DNA of 7,387 bases from Paludibacteraceae bacterium (GTDB lineage Bacteria; Bacteroidota; Bacteroidia; Bacteroidales; Paludibacteraceae): assembly GCA_904502115.1 (NCBI GenBank), contig CAJGDW010000079.1, positions 1 to 7,387 of the forward strand, read 5' to 3'. Below the pieces are notes generated by a model, which made no database searches, was not told the origin of the DNA, and saw nothing but the letters and a program-made list of their open reading frames with translations. A program made the translations under genes and the position numbers. This document shows, piece after piece, positions 5,601 through 7,387 of this stretch. Position 1 is the stretch's first letter; each line of letters begins with the position of its first letter.

Positions 5601-6173
5601 ATGTTAAACGTTGTAATTTTTGGAGCACCAGGCTCTGGTAAAGGTACACAAAGCGACTACATTGTAGAAAAATACGGTTTAGTACACCTTTCAACTGGCG
5701 ATATTTTACGCGCCGAAATTGCTAAAGGTAGCGAAGTTGGCAAAATTGCCGATGGTCTTATTTCGAAAGGACATTTTGTTCCAGACGATGTGATCATTAC
5801 TGTATTGGATAACGCTATCGACCAACACCCTACCGCAAAAGGTTTTATTTTTGACGGTTTCCCACGCACCGTTGTACAAGCAGAAGCTTTGGACAGCTTG
5901 CTAAGAAAACGCAACCTTCGTGTAAGTGTCATGTTGAACATCGACGTACACCAAGCAGAATTGGTAAAACGTTTGTTGAACCGTGGTAAAACATCGGGTC
6001 GCAGCGACGACAACTTGGCAACCATTCAAGAACGCATCAACGTGTACGAACAAAAAACCTTGCCCGTTATTCAATTTTACGACAAACAAGGCAAACACGT
6101 ACGCATTAAAGGCACTGGCACCATGGACGAAGTATTTGCTTCTATCTGCGACGCCATTGACAATCTCAAATAA
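5601..6173 (+). CDS. adk: Adenylate kinase, short-LID type
   Basis: Adenylate kinase catalyses AMP + ATP to 2 ADP in the cytoplasm and keeps the adenylate pool balanced. The 190-residue protein has the P-loop GAPGSGKGT (8-16), the AMP-site stretch HLSTGDILRAE (29-39) with Arg37, the signature FDGFPRT (84-90), and the segment NRGKTSGRSDDN (127-138) in place of the longer zinc-type lid, with Arg134 in it. Length and lid make it the short form usual in Bacteroidota. ATG 5601 is chosen because it places the P-loop at the normal distance from the N-terminus. It has a consensus promoter at 5497-5527 and is followed after 173 bp by obgE. In many Bacteroidales hpt lies just before adk; here that place holds repeats. 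An octamer array starts at its TAA stop. Confidence 0.98.
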   Translation: MLNVVIFGAPGSGKGTQSDYIVEKYGLVHLSTGDILRAEIAKGSEVGKIADGLISKGHFVPDDVIITVLDNAIDQHPTAKGFIFDGFPRTVVQAEALDSLLRKRNLRVSVMLNIDVHQAELVKRLLNRGKTSGRSDDNLATIQERINVYEQKTLPVIQFYDKQGKHVRIKGTGTMDEVFASICDAIDNLK

Positions 6174-6242
6174 TCGCTTCGCGATGACTAATCGGCAAAT
6201 CGACTAACTGGCCAACCGGTTTTTCGATTTACCGATTTATTA
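6171..6242 (+). repeat. Degenerate 8-bp array and hairpin between adk and obgE
   Basis: Nine 8-bp units in phase start at the adk stop codon: TAATCGCT, TCGCGATG, ACTAATCG, GCAAATCG, ACTAACTG, GCCAACCG, GTTTTTCG, ATTTACCG, ATTTATTA. The units change orientation midway, so TAATCGGCAAATCG (6189-6202) pairs with CGATTTACCGATTTA (6225-6239), with one bulge and one mismatch, across a 22-base loop that holds the palindrome AACCGGTT. There is also a small hairpin ATCGC-TTC-GCGAT (6173-6185). The structure could protect the adk 3' end or reduce read-through into obgE. No promoter matching TTTG/TAnnTTTG is seen from here to 6346. Confidence 0.65.
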
Positions 6243-6346
6243 TATTATAGATTACCACTCACTCTCGGCAATCAGCATACAGTACCAATTCCCACCGATT
6301 ATTCACATTCGTTCATCAATTCGTCACCGATTCAGCAAAATAAATT

Positions 6347-7387
6347 ATGGCTAGCTCTAACTTTGTAGATTACGTAAAAATATACTGTCGCTCTGGCAAG
6401 GGTGGCGCAGGTTCTATGCACCTACACCGCGAAAAATACATTGCCAAGGGCGGTCCTGACGGTGGCGACGGCGGCCGTGGGGGACACATTATTTTGCGTG
6501 GCAACAACAACTATTGGACCCTACTCCACCTTAAATATACCAAACACATTTTTGCAGGCGATGGCGAAAGCGGTGGTGCTAGCCGTAGTTTTGGCAAAGA
6601 CGGCGCTGATAAAATCATCGACGTACCTTGCGGTACCATTGTGTACGATGCCGAAACGGGCGAATACCTTTGCGACATTACCTCGCATGGCGAAGAAGTG
6701 ATTTTAATGAAAGGCGGCCGTGGCGGTTTGGGCAACTGGCACTTTAGAACAGCCACCCACCAAACACCCCGTTTTGCTCAACCTGGCGAACCTGCCATTG
6801 AAAAAACCGTTATTCTAGAGCTAAAAGTATTGGCCGATGTAGGTTTGGTAGGATTCCCCAATGCCGGTAAATCTACCTTACTTTCGGTAGTATCGGCTGC
6901 CAAACCCAAAATTGCAAATTACCCCTTTACTACCCTAGAACCCAACTTGGGCATTGTAGGCTACCGCGATGGCAGATCGTTTGTCATGGCTGACATTCCA
7001 GGTATTATTGAGGGAGCACACGAAGGCAAAGGCATTGGATTGCGTTTTTTGCGGCACATTGAACGCAACTCGGTGTTATTGTTTATGGTTCCTGCCGATG
7101 CAGACGACATCAAACAAGCCTACGAAGTTTTGCTAAACGAGCTAACCCAATACAACCCCGAAATGCTCAACAAGCAACGCATTTTGGCCATTACCAAATC
7201 GGATTTGATTGACGATGAATTAGAAGAAGGATTGTCGAAAGATTTACCCGATGTGCCTCATGTATTTATATCGGCGGTTGCAGGCAAAGGCATTGACCAA
7301 CTAAAAGACATGCTTTGGGAAGAAATTAACCGCAAACCTGTCTTTACCGAAAATCTTGTTCACCGCGACCGCGACGTGTACGACATC
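6347..7387 (+). CDS. obgE: GTPase Obg/CgtA, C-terminus beyond window
   Basis: Obg is an essential GTPase that binds the large ribosomal subunit and links its assembly to the growth and stringent state. The 347 codons visible run from ATG 6347 to the right edge without a stop. The N-terminal Obg domain (1 to about 160) has the glycine-rich loops GKGGAGS (17-23), [13 protein letters not shown] (34-46) and KGGRGGLGN (122-130). The GTPase domain has G1 GFPNAGKST (169-177), G2 [11 protein letters not shown] (192-202), G3 DIPGIIEGA (216-224), G4 TKSD (283-286) in place of the usual NKxD, and G5 SAVAGKGI (309-316). The bacterial Obg C-terminal extension, if present, is outside the window. It follows adk in the same direction and probably shares its transcript. 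Confidence 0.98.
   Translation, partial: MASSNFVDYVKIYCRSGKGGAGSMHLHREKYIAKGGPDGGDGGRGGHIILRGNNNYWTLLHLKYTKHIFAGDGESGGASRSFGKDGADKIIDVPCGTIVYDAETGEYLCDITSHGEEVILMKGGRGGLGNWHFRTATHQTPRFAQPGEPAIEKTVILELKVLADVGLVGFPNAGKSTLLSVVSAAKPKIANYPFTTLEPNLGIVGYRDGRSFVMADIPGIIEGAHEGKGIGLRFLRHIERNSVLLFMVPADADDIKQAYEVLLNELTQYNPEMLNKQRILAITKSDLIDDELEEGLSKDLPDVPHVFISAVAGKGIDQLKDMLWEEINRKPVFTENLVHRDRDVYDI

Noticed and set aside
5657..6025. Minus-strand open frame of 122 codons within adk
   Set aside because: Antisense shadow of adk, whose motifs are complete.

Overview
The window looks like chromosomal DNA from a member of the Bacteroidota (Bacteroidetes), probably Bacteroidales-like. Several -7 boxes fit the phylum's TAnnTTTG consensus. 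Two of them (the tRNA and adk promoters) have a TTTG box exactly 19 bp upstream. Start codons lack strong Shine-Dalgarno sequences, surface lipoproteins carry short signal peptides ending in a Cys, and adk is followed by obgE as is usual in this phylum. I cannot name the genus.

Layout. Bases 1-4537 read leftwards. In transcription order they hold a GH13 alpha-amylase-family lipoprotein (3191-4537) with its own terminator (3135-3172), a tRNA-Arg(ACG) (3013-3086) with a consensus promoter and a strong terminator, an LtaS-like membrane phosphotransferase/sulfatase-fold protein (1146-2918), and a membrane-anchored WG-repeat protein (1-1096) that runs off the left edge. Bases 4577-7387 read rightwards. 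They hold a small Rieske-like lipoprotein (4601-5077, possibly from 4577), a 523-bp gene-free stretch packed with repeats (5078-5600), adenylate kinase (5601-6173) and the Obg GTPase (6347 to the right edge, incomplete).

How the genes relate. The amylase-like lipoprotein and the Rieske-like lipoprotein are divergently transcribed from a very short shared intergenic region. The sulfatase-fold protein and the WG-repeat protein are 49 bp apart in the same direction and may be co-transcribed, although a possible promoter lies between them. adk and obgE are housekeeping genes in nucleotide balance and ribosome assembly. No promoter is evident in the 173-bp gap between them, so obgE is probably transcribed from the adk promoter.

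The least ordinary part is the non-coding DNA. Degenerate 8-bp arrays begin right at the stop codons of the Rieske-like gene and adk. There is also a large imperfect inverted repeat, two copies of the TCGACAAGCTCAG dispersed repeat and a 7-bp array. I found no CRISPR array, transposase, defence system or clear candidate for a wholly new system.
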